Shown one piece after another: positions 6,199-6,566 of a DNA stretch of 6,566 nucleotides; the first letter of the stretch is position 1, and every line of letters starts with the position of its first letter. The notes beneath the pieces were generated by a model, which saw nothing but the letters and a program-made list of their open reading frames with translations, ran no database searches and was not told where the DNA came from. The stretch lies in the NCBI GenBank assembly GCA_020249025.1, contig JADCGM010000225.1, positions 1 to 6,566 on the forward strand, read 5' to 3'. A program made the position numbers and the translations under genes. This DNA comes from Alphaproteobacteria bacterium (lineage in GTDB: Bacteria; Pseudomonadota; Alphaproteobacteria; Sphingomonadales; Sphingomonadaceae).

Positions 6199-6566
6199 GC
6201 CGCAGCCTTCTGTCGGGCCGAGCGGACCGCCTCGGCAAGGGTTTCCACGAACGCCTGCACACGCTCCGGCAAGTCGTTGGCGCGCGTCGCCGCAGCCTCG
6301 CCGATGAGCGACACGATCGCCGAGCCGACGACGACGCCGTCGGCGACCCGCGCCACGGCCGCGGCTTGCGCCGGGGTCTTGATGCCGAAGCCGACCGCGA
6401 CCGGAAGGTCGCTCGCCGCCTTGATGCGCGCCACCGCCGCCGCCACCGCCGCGTCGTCGACGTCCGCCGTGCCCGTCACCCCGTTCATCGACACATAGTA
6501 CAGGAAACCCGACGCGCCTTCGAGGACCGCGGGCAGCCGTGCCGCATCGGTCGTCGGCGTGGCGAG
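6195..6566 (-). CDS. trpA: Tryptophan synthase alpha chain, C-terminal part (5' end outside window)
   Basis: The last 123 residues of TrpA are present; the frame is open to the right edge, so the start lies outside. TrpA cleaves indole-3-glycerol phosphate to indole, which passes through a tunnel to TrpB to form tryptophan. Visible landmarks are LATPTTDAARL (fragment residues 1-11), GFLYYVSMNGVTG (20-32), corresponding to the active-site strand and loop 6 with its conserved threonine, VGFGIKTPAQA (58-68) and DGVVVGSAIV (76-85), the last two forming the substrate phosphate-binding site. The catalytic Glu and Asp lie in the missing N-terminal part. An internal GTG at 6494 is a valine within the YYVS strand, not the start. 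The gene is presumably preceded by trpB and trpF outside the window, as in related genomes, and overlaps accD by 4 bp. Confidence 0.97.
   Translation of the reverse strand, partial: LATPTTDAARLPAVLEGASGFLYYVSMNGVTGTADVDDAAVAAAVARIKAASDLPVAVGFGIKTPAQAAAVARVADGVVVGSAIVSLIGEAAATRANDLPERVQAFVETLAEAVRSARQKAAA

Noticed and set aside
5356..6498. 380-codon plus-strand frame opposite accD and trpA
   Set aside because: The complementary strand encodes intact, strongly recognisable AccD and TrpA; this frame shows no domain signature.
1..6566. Defence system, CRISPR array, prophage or novel multi-gene mobile element
   Set aside because: No repeats with regular spacers, no transposase or integrase, no nuclease/helicase genes; all seven genes belong to recognisable housekeeping or transport families.

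Overview
The window is a compact, very GC-rich chromosomal segment. All seven genes it contains are on the minus strand, so transcription runs from high to low coordinates. The order trpA-accD-folC is characteristic of alphaproteobacteria. The AccD N-terminus (zinc finger behind a KRDTPDNLWHKCKGCG-type stretch) and the form of the VUT-family protein resemble Sphingomonadales. That assignment rests on recalled family resemblance, not on a database search.

Biosynthetic block (about 4002-6566): the 3' part of trpA (tryptophan synthase alpha), accD (acetyl-CoA carboxylase carboxyltransferase beta subunit) and folC (dihydrofolate/folylpolyglutamate synthase). trpA and accD overlap by 4 bp (ATGA). 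accD and folC are 25 bp apart, and 17 bp of that gap form a perfect GC-only hairpin that overlaps the likely folC ribosome-binding site. The three genes look like one operon with translational coupling, joining tryptophan, fatty-acid and folate synthesis.

Transporter block (about 1-3944): an Atg22/UMF1-like major facilitator protein, a NorM-type MATE efflux protein, a VUT/YhhQ-type protein (the family of queuosine-precursor transporters), and the N-terminal part of a COG3575-type nucleotidyltransferase-like protein that runs off the left edge. The last three are tightly packed (6 bp gap, then a 4 bp ATGA overlap), which suggests a second transcription unit starting upstream of the MATE gene.

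The main non-coding feature is the 199 bp gap between the MFS and MATE genes. It holds two 30-nt REP-like arms in inverted orientation (29 of 30 positions complementary). Each arm is itself a 7 bp hairpin with a 4-nt loop, so the whole can form a large stem or two small ones. The 57 bp folC-MFS gap holds a weaker imperfect hairpin and an 18-bp sequence that is repeated exactly at the 3' end of the MATE gene.

I saw no RNA gene, CRISPR array, transposase, phage gene or defence system. Most of the window is ordinary housekeeping and transport; the observations worth following are small-scale regulatory or repeat structures and the unassigned transporter/nucleotidyltransferase cluster.
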